A stretch of 64,000 nucleotides of DNA, from the NCBI RefSeq assembly GCF_012912005.1, contig NZ_JABBEA010000005.1, positions 186,001-250,000 of the forward strand, written 5' to 3'. The translations under genes were made by a program, and so were the position numbers. This stretch comes from Paenibacillus sp. SZ31. GTDB taxonomy: Bacteria; Bacillota; Bacilli; Paenibacillales; Paenibacillaceae. Shown here piece after piece: positions 55,985 through 64,000 of this stretch. Numbering within the stretch: the first letter of the stretch is position 1; the number at the start of each line of letters is the position of its first letter. A model generated the notes under the pieces. The model saw only the letters and a list, made by a program, of their open reading frames with translations, did no database searches and had not been told where the DNA came from.

Positions 55985-56032
55985 TTAGTGTGTGTTCAAA
56001 AGTCTGTTTTTCGACTCTTTAAACAACTTTTA
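55985..56032. mobile_element. Collapsed MITE-like element, copy C
   Basis: TTAGTGTGTGTTCAAAAGTC joins almost directly to GACTCTTTAAACAAC, so the two termini of the family remain without the interior. It abuts the stop codon of the alpha-mannosidase gene and forms a hairpin that could act as a weak terminator. Confidence 0.5.
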
Positions 56033-58816
56033 TCAGCGGCGCAAGCCGACAGTAACGATCTCGCATGAACCTGTCTGTATGTTCCATTCCTTGGTGGCAA
56101 ATGATAATGTTGATGCCTCTTCTATGCTGTTGAGATGAAGTATTTCGCCCTCTTCCTCCAGGATGTTGCTTTTGTATGCCGTTTCGAATGGCTGTGGATT
56201 CGCTTGTGATGCGGCAAGTTTCAACGTGGCAGAGTCGGTGGTCATATTGAACCAGCGTAGCATGACATCGCCGGAATCCTCATTTACCTTGAGTGAAGAA
56301 AATGCTAAACCGTCCCCTTGCCATGCAAACGGTGTGTTGCTAGGTGTCAGATAACCCGGGTGTACTTCGGTTTGTGCCAGCGTCCAAGGAACCTGGAACT
56401 GATACGCCTCAATATATGCACCTGATGATGCACCATTTCCATCATGCGGAATGATCTCGATCTGAAATGTATGTTCACCAAGGCATTGTGCTTCAGGTGT
56501 CGGGAACAAGCCCCAGTCTCCGAGTTCGCCCACAGCACGAAGCAGCGTTACGGCGATCGTGTTACGCCCATCTTGAAGCACTTCATATTCATTCAGACCC
56601 AGATTGGCCACGACCAGTCCCGCCTCTTTTTCACTCACATCCACAAAATTCTGTTGATGCTGAGTATTGCTTGGATTTTGCCACTCCGGTGCAGGCTTGT
56701 TATCGCGCGTTGCAATTTCGAACATGGAGTCCACATGATGAACCCGAGATACGAGATCCGTTGGGAAAAGAGCGCGCACCCGATGATCCTTCGCCTGATT
56801 GTTGAAGGTTGTTTCTATTTGCACGCCTTTTCCAATGCGACTAAGCGATACAACCGTGCGGATCTGGAGCGGAATCATTTTCGTTGATCGCTGGGCTTTG
56901 CGGTGTGGATAATAAATCAGTTCTCGTTGTTCCTGATCCAGCATCTCATCCGCCGACTCTGGTATTTCCCAACGATGAATCACTTCGAACGAGGCGAAGT
57001 ATGATGTATCCTCAAGGATTCGAATCTCAGCCTGAAGTGCTTCAGTTGTCAATGCTACTTCTTTCTCTGGCTGCTTGAACATGTATTCATTACCGATATC
57101 GCCCACATTTTCGTATACGCCAAGGTCTTTGTAAGTCCGGCCTGTTCGTTTGTCTGTGAGTGTGAATGAACCGTTGTCAGCAATTGTGACGATCAAATGT
57201 TGATTTTCCATGCCACGTTCACCACGCAACAGCGTAGTCGTTTTCGACGGAGTACCACTCTTAGCATCATCCGCAAAATTGACCAATGCATAGGTTTTTA
57301 GCCCAAATGCAGCTACATTCTCTGTTTCAAAACGAATACGAACGCGCCGACAGCTATACGGCTGACGGAAGCGATCATCTGGCAGATCATAGCCAAATTG
57401 CAGACCCAGATCCTCCACCATACATGGAATGTGGTTACCATCTTCATCTACAAGTATGCGGTCTGACAGGTTCACGGCTTTCATCTGTGCCGCCATCTCT
57501 TCCAATGTATATCCATCCCGGAAATACAACCGAGCCGCGTCCAGTTCCATCTGAACCACACCGCTTCGTTCCCAACCCGTTGTATTAAACACCACAATAG
57601 GCCGAGCATTTTCGCCGTAACTCTCAAATATGGAGGTATCGACAGCTGTAGCAATCTGGCTGGTGCTCTCTTCAATTAAAGCCTCTGCTACATGACGGCT
57701 CTTATCAAACCGTGTCACCATCTCGCGGTGCACCTCATCCACACTGCATCCACAGATGCTGTCATGTGGATGATTTTGCATCAGCGTTTTCCAGGCATAC
57801 GTCAGTTGGTCATGTGGATAGGCATGTCCAAGCAGATAGGCGTAGGATGCCAGGGGTTCAGCCACTTTTTCCAGCATGGTCTGGCCCAGCTGGTTCATCT
57901 GTTTCAGATACACACGAGCCGAGGCTGTGTTCACCAAAGTTCCCCAGCCATCGGTACGCTGGCTGCGTAGTTCGCCTTTGACTGTAGACAGTTCATGTTC
58001 AGCCGATGCTCTCAAAGCTTCCAGATAATCTGGAAAGTTAGAGTGAATGAACTCAATGTCGGGATATAATTGTTCAGCCATACGGATGGCTTCTGGCAAG
58101 TCTCGCTGAATCGGCTGGTGGTCACATCCGTTCATGTAGAGCAGCTCATTCGTTGACGCATATTTCTCAGCATCTGCAAGCTTGGTTTCCCAGAACTTGC
58201 GGGCCGATTCCTCGTCTACCGGAACTTCATTCCCGTTGGAGTACCAGTTTGCGAACAATACACCGAGCACTTCCGATCCGTCTGGCCCTTCCCACATCAG
58301 CTCCGAGAAGCTCGATTCATATCCGGCATCCGATACCGTATTATTGAAGCCCGTAGGCTTCACACCACGTCCAAAGAACACATTATCAATGCCTGATTGC
58401 TGCATCAGTTGCGGGGTCTGTCCGACCAATCCGAATGTATCGGGAAAGTAACCAATTTTCGAAGGAATGCCGTAACGCTTGGCGTCTTTATGTCCAACCT
58501 GCATGTTGCGCACATTGGCTTCGCCGCTCGTCAGAAACGCATCCTGCAAAATGTACCATGGTCCAATCACAATCCGGCCATTACGGATATGTTTCTCCAG
58601 TCGTTCCTTCTGCTCCGGGCGAACCTGAAGATAGTCATCGATGATAATCGTTTGTCCATCCAAATAAAAGCTTTTATAGTCCGATCCCTCATCAAGCTGA
58701 TCTAACAGTGAATCGACGAGCTGAATAAGACGCATATGATGCTTCTCATAAGGCAAATACCATTCCCGATCCCAGTGGGTATGTGAAATGATGTGTGCTC
58801 TCTTCTTCTTGGTCAT
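56033..58816 (-). CDS. Alpha-mannosidase, glycoside hydrolase family 38
   Basis: The protein has 927 aa. The GH38 N-terminal domain has HIISHTHWDREWYLPYE (zinc ligands) and the nucleophile region GYFPDTFGLVGQTPQLM (Asp); HDSICGCSVDEVHREM is the third zinc-binding block. A mid domain and C-terminal beta domains follow. It is similar in length to MngB-type bacterial enzymes. No signal peptide is present, so it acts inside the cell on imported mannosides. It overlaps the upstream hydrolase gene by 4 bp (ATGA), in a mannan-degrading operon. Confidence 0.93.
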   Translation of the reverse strand: MTKKKRAHIISHTHWDREWYLPYEKHHMRLIQLVDSLLDQLDEGSDYKSFYLDGQTIIIDDYLQVRPEQKERLEKHIRNGRIVIGPWYILQDAFLTSGEANVRNMQVGHKDAKRYGIPSKIGYFPDTFGLVGQTPQLMQQSGIDNVFFGRGVKPTGFNNTVSDAGYESSFSELMWEGPDGSEVLGVLFANWYSNGNEVPVDEESARKFWETKLADAEKYASTNELLYMNGCDHQPIQRDLPEAIRMAEQLYPDIEFIHSNFPDYLEALRASAEHELSTVKGELRSQRTDGWGTLVNTASARVYLKQMNQLGQTMLEKVAEPLASYAYLLGHAYPHDQLTYAWKTLMQNHPHDSICGCSVDEVHREMVTRFDKSRHVAEALIEESTSQIATAVDTSIFESYGENARPIVVFNTTGWERSGVVQMELDAARLYFRDGYTLEEMAAQMKAVNLSDRILVDEDGNHIPCMVEDLGLQFGYDLPDDRFRQPYSCRRVRIRFETENVAAFGLKTYALVNFADDAKSGTPSKTTTLLRGERGMENQHLIVTIADNGSFTLTDKRTGRTYKDLGVYENVGDIGNEYMFKQPEKEVALTTEALQAEIRILEDTSYFASFEVIHRWEIPESADEMLDQEQRELIYYPHRKAQRSTKMIPLQIRTVVSLSRIGKGVQIETTFNNQAKDHRVRALFPTDLVSRVHHVDSMFEIATRDNKPAPEWQNPSNTQHQQNFVDVSEKEAGLVVANLGLNEYEVLQDGRNTIAVTLLRAVGELGDWGLFPTPEAQCLGEHTFQIEIIPHDGNGASSGAYIEAYQFQVPWTLAQTEVHPGYLTPSNTPFAWQGDGLAFSSLKVNEDSGDVMLRWFNMTTDSATLKLAASQANPQPFETAYKSNILEEEGEILHLNSIEEASTLSFATKEWNIQTGSCEIVTVGLRR

Positions 58817-61800
58817 CGTGTTATCCCACCTCTTTCATCTTGCTGTATAATCTCAACCTCATCAGGGCGATACACGCCATTCAGCTTTCCGGAAGTATCT
58901 GTGGCAAACAGCACGGAACGATTTTTCTCCAATTGGAAGGCATACGATACACCTGTACGTTGATCTCTTACGTGAACCTCATGATTCAAGGCAAACTCCG
59001 ATACGAATACATAGAGATTTCCTTTTGGAAAACTCAGCTTCCGCCCGTAGATTCCTGCAACATCCCCGCCAGATATCCATTCCAACTCCTGTTCGATGCC
59101 AGCAATCTCAGTAGCGTAACGATATAATTCAGCAAGTGGTTCATCGCGTCCGTTTAACTCGAGCGGCAGTGGGGTCCAGATTAATTTTCCTTTACCCAAA
59201 GGCAATACGGTTACTTCATCTGGTGTACCATTATCCCTGTGAAGTAAAGTTTCCTTCGCCACCTCGGCGATACGACGCCGTCCATAGGTCACTCGATGAT
59301 TCACTCCGTTAATATTCAGCAATTCCTCCCGCTGCACGTTACCCAGACTGCGTTTGCCTACGATATGATCGGCCCGGTCACTTGTTTTCCAGTATGCGTC
59401 TAGTCCCAGTGGTCCAGTGATGAGCAGACTTGTACCTTCCTTCTCCGCAAACGTGAGCAATTGTTGTAGTGCATCGCTGTCCATATTGTGCGGACTTGGT
59501 ACGATAATCAGCTTCGGCGGCTGTTGCTCCAACGCTTCCAGATGATATTCGGATAACGCACGGAACGGCAGTTTCAGATCATAGGACATCACCCGAGTAA
59601 GCTTCGTTGTGGCATCATAGGCCAGGGCACGGTTGGAGAAGTCATTGGAATACGGGAACATTACTGCAATATCCTCCAGCTCACGGTCTTCAAAGAGATC
59701 TCGAATGCCATGCATGAATCGGCCAAAATCATAAGATACATCTGCCTCTGGCTTCTCCGTACCATCTGCACGCAGGGCTCCGATATGAGACTCATTGGCA
59801 TTATCCATATAGAAGTTGGTATTCCAGATCCATTGCACGGCCCCTGCGCCGCCTGTCGAGAAAGCATAGGCGTACTTGCGTTCGAGAATGCCACGAAGCT
59901 CTTCTTCCGAACGTTTGGCTCGTCCATCCGGGGTTTCCACATACATGATGCCCGTCTCCTGAATGAGATTTGGTTTGTTTGGCGTTTTGACGAAAATACC
60001 GTCCCAGATCAGATCATCATTCAACCACCAGGAATGCACGGTTGTATAATCCACTTCACGTTCATAGAAGAAAGGCGAAGGACGCTGCGCACCAAGGGCT
60101 TCATCCTGTCCCACGGTGACCAGATGATCCGGTACCAGATCCTTGATCGTACCTACAAGCTCTCTTGCCCAAACATTGTGCATCTCCATGGAGAAGAGAC
60201 AGTAATCGAGCCAGCGTGTTCCTTTTTTGGCCTTGTGCATGTCCTGTACATCAAAATTAATCTCTTCCGCCTCCGGGATCACCACGGCTGCAAAGTTCGG
60301 AAGCTGCTTCGGTGACATGTTCCATGCCTCCTGCAACGCCTCAATCGTCTGATGACGCTGCTGAAGCCAAGCGATATAAGCCTGCTGTTCATACAAATCC
60401 CTTGCGGAGCGTGGGCCAGCTGAGAAGATACGCACCGGATCAAACATCGATGGCTCATTAATCAGATCCCAGTCCACATGGGTTGTATGCGTATGACGAC
60501 TGACGATACTGCGAATGAAACGTTTCTGTGCTTCGACACTCTGCGGATCCAAATACGGATTCGTGCCTTCCCATGTCTCTGGTGTAAAGGAGAAGAAAGT
60601 GAACGTGACCTGCAAGCCATGGCGTTTCGCCGTTAAAATAAATGCATCAATGGCACGAAGCACATCTTCTGCCATATGTCCGTCCACCTGCATCATGTTG
60701 CGATAGGCGGTCCAGATTCCCGTCCGAATCCAGTTAATGCCGGCTTTTGCCATCTGAGCCATGTCTCGATCCCAGACATCCGCATTGGGCAAAAACAGAA
60801 ATTTCCGTGCCACATCGGAGGTCATGTAGGTCATGCCCACAACAGGCAGAGGTCGTCCGTCTTTTACAAAATAATCCCTGCTGCGGGTAATCACTTCCCC
60901 TTCTGCCAGCAGTGCAGCATCCTGCCCCCAGAAGCCTTGACGCAAGATTCGAACTTGCCCGTCTGGTGCCTGTGCGCGGCATACGATCCGATACAGCCCA
61001 CTTTCAATGGAAACCGGGAGAAGTATACGTTCGAAACGCTGCTCACCGGAAAGTTCCATCTCCAGTCGATGGCTCCATACCTTCTCCGTCGTGCCACTTG
61101 TGCGATCTTCATGCTCGACCGTTATGTCAAACGTCCACAGCTCGGATTCGGTAAGTCTGTTGCCTGCACGCTGTAAAATCTGGCCTTGAAGTGTGAGTAC
61201 AGCCCGCTCATCTGGCTCATACGAAGCATAATTCGTTTTGAGGGATAACTCAGTTACACCTTGCGCACAGAATTGCGCCCATTTCACAATCTCGGCAGCG
61301 CCATCCTGCGTCCAGAATGAGGTGGTCAGCGGCAGATGTACAAACATCCAGCGTGAACCTACGAAAGTCCCGCGCGAGTTTTCCCACAGAACGACCGGAG
61401 CGGCGACACTGCGCCCGTCTTTACTCATGCCACGAAGCAATGGATAAATCTGCGTACTCATCGGTCCTGATGAACCCATCTGGTGGGGCAGATCACTTGT
61501 TTTGGTTGTATGTGGAACCAAATTCCATGTATCTGCCTTCTCGAACAGCCCCTCTTTCCCAGTGAGAAGCGGGATCTGTTCGGATGAAGTGTACGATTGC
61601 ACATTGGCAGAAGATACGTTCAACGCCTCATGAATATAGAGTTCCTGATGATACGCGGTCTGCTCTGACTCTACAACCCAAGCCCCATTCTCATATCGAA
61701 CCGGACGTTTGAAGGGCGCACCCCCCACACTGATCAGGCTCCCGCCCTGATGCAGGTAAGCTGCAATCTCCGTCCAGGCGGACTTGGGAAAATAGGGTGC

Positions 61801-61992
61801 ATGCAGATTGACCAGACATCCTTCACCTGCTGTGGTCTTCAAAGCCTCTGCGAGTTCTTCGGCGTTTACAACGGTGATCTCTTCGACTGCTTTCCATGTA
61901 TTCAGAGCCTCATGAGTTGGAGAAGCACCTTCCATCGGAAACGCAGGATCAGCGAAGATAATCAGCTTTTTATCATTAGGTTGCATACTCAT
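58813..61992 (-). CDS. Clan GH-A glycoside hydrolase (beta-galactosidase/beta-mannosidase-like)
   Basis: The protein has 1059 aa; AAGGATGG is six bases before ATG 61992. A TIM-barrel domain in the middle has the acid/base in VDWDLINEPSMFD (Asn-Glu-Pro) and the probable nucleophile in NLIQETGIM. A GATase-like N-terminal part and a beta-galactosidase-type trimerisation-like region (about 780-900, IAVMFPYSNDFSN) flank it. It belongs with GH2/GH5/GH42-like enzymes; the exact family is uncertain. It has no signal peptide. Being translationally coupled to GH125 and GH38 genes, it may remove a beta-linked mannose or galactose from the same glycan. Confidence 0.8.
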   Translation of the reverse strand: MSMQPNDKKLIIFADPAFPMEGASPTHEALNTWKAVEEITVVNAEELAEALKTTAGEGCLVNLHAPYFPKSAWTEIAAYLHQGGSLISVGGAPFKRPVRYENGAWVVESEQTAYHQELYIHEALNVSSANVQSYTSSEQIPLLTGKEGLFEKADTWNLVPHTTKTSDLPHQMGSSGPMSTQIYPLLRGMSKDGRSVAAPVVLWENSRGTFVGSRWMFVHLPLTTSFWTQDGAAEIVKWAQFCAQGVTELSLKTNYASYEPDERAVLTLQGQILQRAGNRLTESELWTFDITVEHEDRTSGTTEKVWSHRLEMELSGEQRFERILLPVSIESGLYRIVCRAQAPDGQVRILRQGFWGQDAALLAEGEVITRSRDYFVKDGRPLPVVGMTYMTSDVARKFLFLPNADVWDRDMAQMAKAGINWIRTGIWTAYRNMMQVDGHMAEDVLRAIDAFILTAKRHGLQVTFTFFSFTPETWEGTNPYLDPQSVEAQKRFIRSIVSRHTHTTHVDWDLINEPSMFDPVRIFSAGPRSARDLYEQQAYIAWLQQRHQTIEALQEAWNMSPKQLPNFAAVVIPEAEEINFDVQDMHKAKKGTRWLDYCLFSMEMHNVWARELVGTIKDLVPDHLVTVGQDEALGAQRPSPFFYEREVDYTTVHSWWLNDDLIWDGIFVKTPNKPNLIQETGIMYVETPDGRAKRSEEELRGILERKYAYAFSTGGAGAVQWIWNTNFYMDNANESHIGALRADGTEKPEADVSYDFGRFMHGIRDLFEDRELEDIAVMFPYSNDFSNRALAYDATTKLTRVMSYDLKLPFRALSEYHLEALEQQPPKLIIVPSPHNMDSDALQQLLTFAEKEGTSLLITGPLGLDAYWKTSDRADHIVGKRSLGNVQREELLNINGVNHRVTYGRRRIAEVAKETLLHRDNGTPDEVTVLPLGKGKLIWTPLPLELNGRDEPLAELYRYATEIAGIEQELEWISGGDVAGIYGRKLSFPKGNLYVFVSEFALNHEVHVRDQRTGVSYAFQLEKNRSVLFATDTSGKLNGVYRPDEVEIIQQDERGGITR

Positions 61993-63308
61993 AACAGGCC
62001 ATCCTTCATGGATCTATAGACCAACTGGGAGAACAGGCTGTTGGACCATGCAAACCATTTTCGTGTAAAAATCGTTGGATCATCGGCGTGGAAGCCTTCA
62101 TGCATATACCCCGTATCTGCATCTGTCGCTTCGAGCATGCGAATAATCTCCAGTTTCTCCTCCGCAGACTGTGAAGTCAGTCCCTGCATGGATAAGCCCA
62201 TATGCCAGATGTAATCGGGCGGTGTGTGTGGGCTACCGATTCCTTTGGCAACCTTGCCCTCATAATAGAACGGGTTCTCTTTGCTCAGGGCAAAACGGCG
62301 TGTATTCTGGTAGATCGGATCATCCGCTGTGACGTAACCCAGATATGGAATGGACATGAGTCCCGGTGTACCCGCATCGTCCATGAGACAGTGGTTGCCA
62401 TAACCGTCCGTCTCGTACGCGTAGATTGGTCCAAATTCCGGATGGAGATAAATACCATACAGTTGAATGCCGTGATCCACGTCCTGCTCCAAATCCTTCA
62501 ATTCCTGCAAAAATTCCATATCCCGGAACACCCACTCGGCAAACTCCTGCATCTGACGCAGAGCGACAACCGCGAACATATTGCCTGGAATGTTGTAGTG
62601 GAAATCGCACGCATCATCACTGGAACGGAAGCCGGACCAGATCATACCCGTGTAATTGACTGGCATACCCTTTCCGTGATTACGGAGAGAATCTGTTGGG
62701 ATACCGTTATTACGAGTAAAGCGATATGGAGATTGTTCCATGTGATGCTGTTCGACTTTGAACAGGTCCACGATTTTACGCATCGCTGCTTTGAAGCTTG
62801 AATCGAAAATGTCGGTCAGCTCGGTTTCCTTCCAATATAAATACGCCAAACGTACAACAAAGCATAATGAGTCGATCTCAAATTTGCGTTCCCACACCCA
62901 AGGTGACATGTCGGTCTCGTCCGTGGTGTTCCAATGCCAGTCATTCGCCGTCTCATTGAAGGCATTGGCATAGGGATCGATGTGAACATATTGGATATGA
63001 CGTTTGATCAGCCCACCAATGATGCGCTGCAGGTCCTCATCTTCTTTTGCAAACGGAATGTAATGTACCACCTGCTCCACGGAATCACGCAGCCAGGAAG
63101 CCGAAATATCTCCTGTGATGACAAAAGTCGTACCGTCCTCCATCAACTTGGTTGTTGTTTCAATTGTGTTGGGGAAGCAGTTTTTGAATAATTGCAGCAG
63201 TTTTGGTCGGTGAGCCAGTTTCTGTTCTGCTTCTTCGAGCACGGCCTGAATGGATTGTGGCAAAGCAACAGGTGGCATGGGTATTTTGGGTAATCTGAAC
63301 TGTTCCAT
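61989..63308 (-). CDS. Exo-alpha-1,6-mannosidase, glycoside hydrolase family 125
   Basis: The protein has 439 aa with ATG 63308 (AAGGAG about 12 bases upstream); a TTG eight codons earlier has no SD. The (alpha/alpha)6-barrel signature includes ITGDISASWLRDSVEQV, NAFNETANDWHW and YTGMIWSGFRSSDDACDFHYN. GH125 enzymes are metal-independent inverting alpha-1,6-mannosidases acting on N-glycan cores or yeast mannan. It is cytoplasmic (no signal). It overlaps the next gene by 4 bp. A palindrome element fills its leader. Confidence 0.93.
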   Translation of the reverse strand: MEQFRLPKIPMPPVALPQSIQAVLEEAEQKLAHRPKLLQLFKNCFPNTIETTTKLMEDGTTFVITGDISASWLRDSVEQVVHYIPFAKEDEDLQRIIGGLIKRHIQYVHIDPYANAFNETANDWHWNTTDETDMSPWVWERKFEIDSLCFVVRLAYLYWKETELTDIFDSSFKAAMRKIVDLFKVEQHHMEQSPYRFTRNNGIPTDSLRNHGKGMPVNYTGMIWSGFRSSDDACDFHYNIPGNMFAVVALRQMQEFAEWVFRDMEFLQELKDLEQDVDHGIQLYGIYLHPEFGPIYAYETDGYGNHCLMDDAGTPGLMSIPYLGYVTADDPIYQNTRRFALSKENPFYYEGKVAKGIGSPHTPPDYIWHMGLSMQGLTSQSAEEKLEIIRMLEATDADTGYMHEGFHADDPTIFTRKWFAWSNSLFSQLVYRSMKDGLL

Positions 63309-63344
63309 GGATGAGTGCAACTCCTTAAACAAATTGAATGGTGT

Positions 63345-63544
63345 AGCTATAAAAGATCAAGCTGAGAACATTCACACTAGACCACTACGATGACAGAATA
63401 ACCTTCTGATCGCTGTTATCCCCAGATTTTTTGATTCCCTTTTCTAAAGGGTAAATCCGGGGATAAAGGCGAACGCTGACGCTTCTTCTGGTTATTTCTG
63501 TCCTCTCCGTTAACGTGTGAATAAAGAGCTGGACATGTATAGCT
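63345..63544. repeat. Long-palindrome element, copy 5
   Basis: This 200-bp element has outermost arms AGCTATA/TATAGCT, then TTCACAC/GTGTGAA, middle GACAGAATAACC/GGTTATTTCTGTC, and core TTATCCCCAGATTT/AAATCCGGGGATAA. It lies 36 bp upstream of the GH125 start, between two mannosidase genes. Confidence 0.82.
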
Positions 63545-63563
63545 CGAAATATTTCAAAAAGGT

Positions 63564-64000
63564 TTACCGCAGTAGCACGGTTTGTATTTCGTAAGGTTTA
63601 AAAGATAATGTGATCTGGCCATTGGTATGGGCCAGTGGTTTGATCGGTTCTTCCAGTGCGTTGGAGTGATACGCTTGCTCAAAGGCATGCGGCCAATGCA
63701 ATGTGATGTTGTCGCGTTTGCCTGATGATTCATAGAAACGAAGCACGGTGCCTGGCCCATCCTCCGCCATTTTGACCGTATCAAGAATGACGTGATTACT
63801 ATTAAAGTTAATCCAGGAGCCTGTTGCTGGACGTACAGGTGCCGCAATTGCAGTTGCATCTGCAATTGGATCTACTCCAGTCCCTGTGCTTGGCTGTACC
63901 TGCTCTATCTGCTGCTCTTGTTGTATCTGGCCCTTTTGTTGCACTTGTTTCACTTGCTGTACTGTCACCTCATGATTCAGCTCGGCAGCCTGACGTACGG
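63564..64000 (-). CDS. Second GH38 alpha-mannosidase, C-terminal part (start beyond window)
   Basis: The open frame runs from the right edge to a stop at 63564, about 145 codons. VRQAAELNHEV, SNHVILDTVKMAEDGPGTVLRFYESSGKR, ANALEEP-like and ITLSFKPYEIQTVLL match the C-terminal beta domain of GH38 enzymes. A Gln-rich insert (QQVKQVQQKGQIQQEQQ) and a linker rich in Thr/Ala interrupt this domain, which is unusual. It is the most upstream visible gene of the mannoside operon. Confidence 0.75.
   Translation of the reverse strand, partial: VRQAAELNHEVTVQQVKQVQQKGQIQQEQQIEQVQPSTGTGVDPIADATAIAAPVRPATGSWINFNSNHVILDTVKMAEDGPGTVLRFYESSGKRDNITLHWPHAFEQAYHSNALEEPIKPLAHTNGQITLSFKPYEIQTVLLR

Overview
The window looks like part of a chromosome of a spore-forming Firmicute, most likely Paenibacillus. 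Evidence is the roughly 50% GC content, strong Shine-Dalgarno (SD) sequences, Bacillus-type genes (ecsAB, dnaI, sdhCAB, trxA/uvrC, a YjcZ-type small protein, a YheC/D-type spore ATP-grasp protein) and a very long decapeptide-repeat protein ending in SWIAAGP, a type I know from Paenibacillus. Most genes are on the minus strand. No rRNA, tRNA, CRISPR, integrase or transposase gene was seen.

Layout. 1-8.7 kb: an organosulfur salvage cluster (two luciferase-like flavin monooxygenases, SsuE-like FMN reductase, glutaredoxin-like protein, LysR regulator, and a peptide/nickel-type ABC importer without its ATPases in view), resembling the Bacillus ytmI/ytlI system. 8.8 kb: an APH-type kinase. 9.9-16.9 kb: a six-gene glycosylation operon (four GT2 enzymes, a GT-D-fold protein, a sugar-1-phosphate nucleotidyltransferase). 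17.6-19.2 kb: secreted M4 neutral protease. 19.4-23.9 kb: a 1516-residue protein with about 110 decapeptide repeats. 24.3-26.3 kb: YheC/D ATP-grasp and phosphatidylserine decarboxylase. 26.4-41.9 kb: regulators and housekeeping genes (AraC, MocR with a PNPOx-like partner, aminotransferase, YjcZ-like, ecsAB, DEAD-box helicase, SDR, CheX, LysR, PHP phosphatase, GNAT, two metallophosphoesterases). 42-45.7 kb: sdhCAB with a LysR gene divergent. 47-49 kb: Ktr potassium uptake. 49.7-55.8 kb: CPBP membrane protease, uvrC, trxA, a 51-aa membrane protein, dnaI. 56-64 kb: an intracellular alpha-mannoside degradation operon (GH38, clan-A hydrolase, GH125, second GH38 running off the edge).

Two signals stand out. 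First, the glycosyltransferase operon, the decapeptide-repeat protein and the YheC/D gene look like one surface-glycoprotein system, probably for the spore surface. The repeat protein has no signal peptide, four of the transferases have long Lys/Arg-rich N-terminal tails, and sigma-K-like -10 boxes (CATAnnnTA) precede several of these genes. Second, a family of 115-200 bp long-palindrome elements occurs five times. Each copy lies 37-118 bp upstream of a minus-strand start codon. The outer arms differ between copies but remain self-complementary within each copy, so structure appears conserved while sequence is not. A second, MITE-like family of about 185 bp (GTTCAAAAAG termini) has two full copies and one collapsed copy.

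Start codons were chosen by SD position; several differ from the longest open frame.
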